Made by a program: the position numbers and the translations under genes
NCBI GenBank assembly: GCA_030740415.1
Contig: JASLXI010000060.1
Location: forward strand, 1-6,273
Direction: 5' to 3'
DNA from: Dehalococcoidia bacterium
GTDB lineage: Bacteria > Chloroflexota > Dehalococcoidia > UBA2985
Length of the DNA: 6,273 bases
Part shown: one piece after another, positions 6,217 to 6,273 of the stretch
Numbering within the stretch: position 1 is the stretch's first letter
Layout: every line of letters starts with the position of its first letter
The notes under the pieces: generated by a model
Told to the model about the DNA's origin: nothing
What the model saw: only the letters and a program-made list of their open reading frames with translations
The model's database searches: none

Positions 6217-6273
6217 ATGACAATGAGCACAGAGGAGGAAAAGGAACTGGGTAAGGCTGAGGAAGAAACGGCC
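6217..6273 (+). CDS. Start of an acidic protein downstream of hspR (3' end outside window), possibly GrpE
   Basis: AGGAG (6209-6213) precedes two in-frame ATG codons, at 6217 (3 bases away) and 6223 (9 bases away); the second has better spacing. The visible product, MSTEEEKELGKAEEETA from 6223, is highly acidic and probably disordered. GrpE, the DnaK nucleotide exchange factor, usually begins with such a tail, and hspR is commonly next to dnaK, grpE or dnaJ. That is context only: 17-19 codons contain no diagnostic motif. The short distance from hspR suggests one operon. The frame is open to the right edge. Confidence 0.6.
   Translation, partial: MTMSTEEEKELGKAEEETA

Overview
The window reads as ordinary chromosomal DNA of a free-living bacterium. 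The best guess is Chloroflexota, class Dehalococcoidia or a relative. This rests on the HspR sequence style, the clpC-radA neighbourhood and the small CxxC...CxxC protein, all judged from memory without a search. Base composition is a little above 50% G+C by eye. Nothing resembles an insertion sequence, prophage or CRISPR array.

Layout. (1) Positions 1-2177 carry the 3' nine-tenths of clpC, a class I Clp/Hsp100 unfoldase that enters from the left edge already inside its second N-terminal repeat. A strong hairpin with a short T-run (2215-2263) ends this transcription unit. (2) radA (2401-3810) is a complete DNA-repair ATPase gene with its own ribosome binding site. (3) Positions 3811-4445 hold no intact gene. 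In one continuous frame from 3873 to about 4337 they hold a recognisable but dead GNAT-type acetyltransferase, interrupted by five in-frame stops. (4) larE (4446-5297) is a complete PP-loop sulfur transferase with a good AGGTGA ribosome binding site. (5) On the minus strand, a 53-codon zinc-ribbon gene (5455-5294) converges on larE, and the two stop codons overlap. (6) Positions 5456-5666 are a compact regulatory region. A near-consensus plus-strand promoter (TTGACA-N17-TATACT) faces away from a probable minus-strand promoter. A perfect 9-bp inverted repeat spans the plus-strand -10 and start point, and an 11-bp piece of it recurs 70 bp upstream. (7) This promoter drives an HspR/MerR-type heat-shock repressor gene (start best placed at 5667, stop at 6200). 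(8) A last reading frame begins at 6217 or 6223 and runs off the right edge. Its acidic N-terminus would suit GrpE but cannot be identified from 17-19 codons.

How the genes relate. ClpC (with ClpP) and the HspR-headed cluster are both protein quality control, so the two ends are thematically linked, although RadA, the pseudogene, LarE and the zinc ribbon lie between. The inverted repeat over the hspR promoter suggests autoregulation and possibly co-control of the divergent zinc-ribbon gene. I found no clearly undescribed system. The most rewarding items are the single-frame GNAT pseudogene and the hspR divergent promoter/operator.
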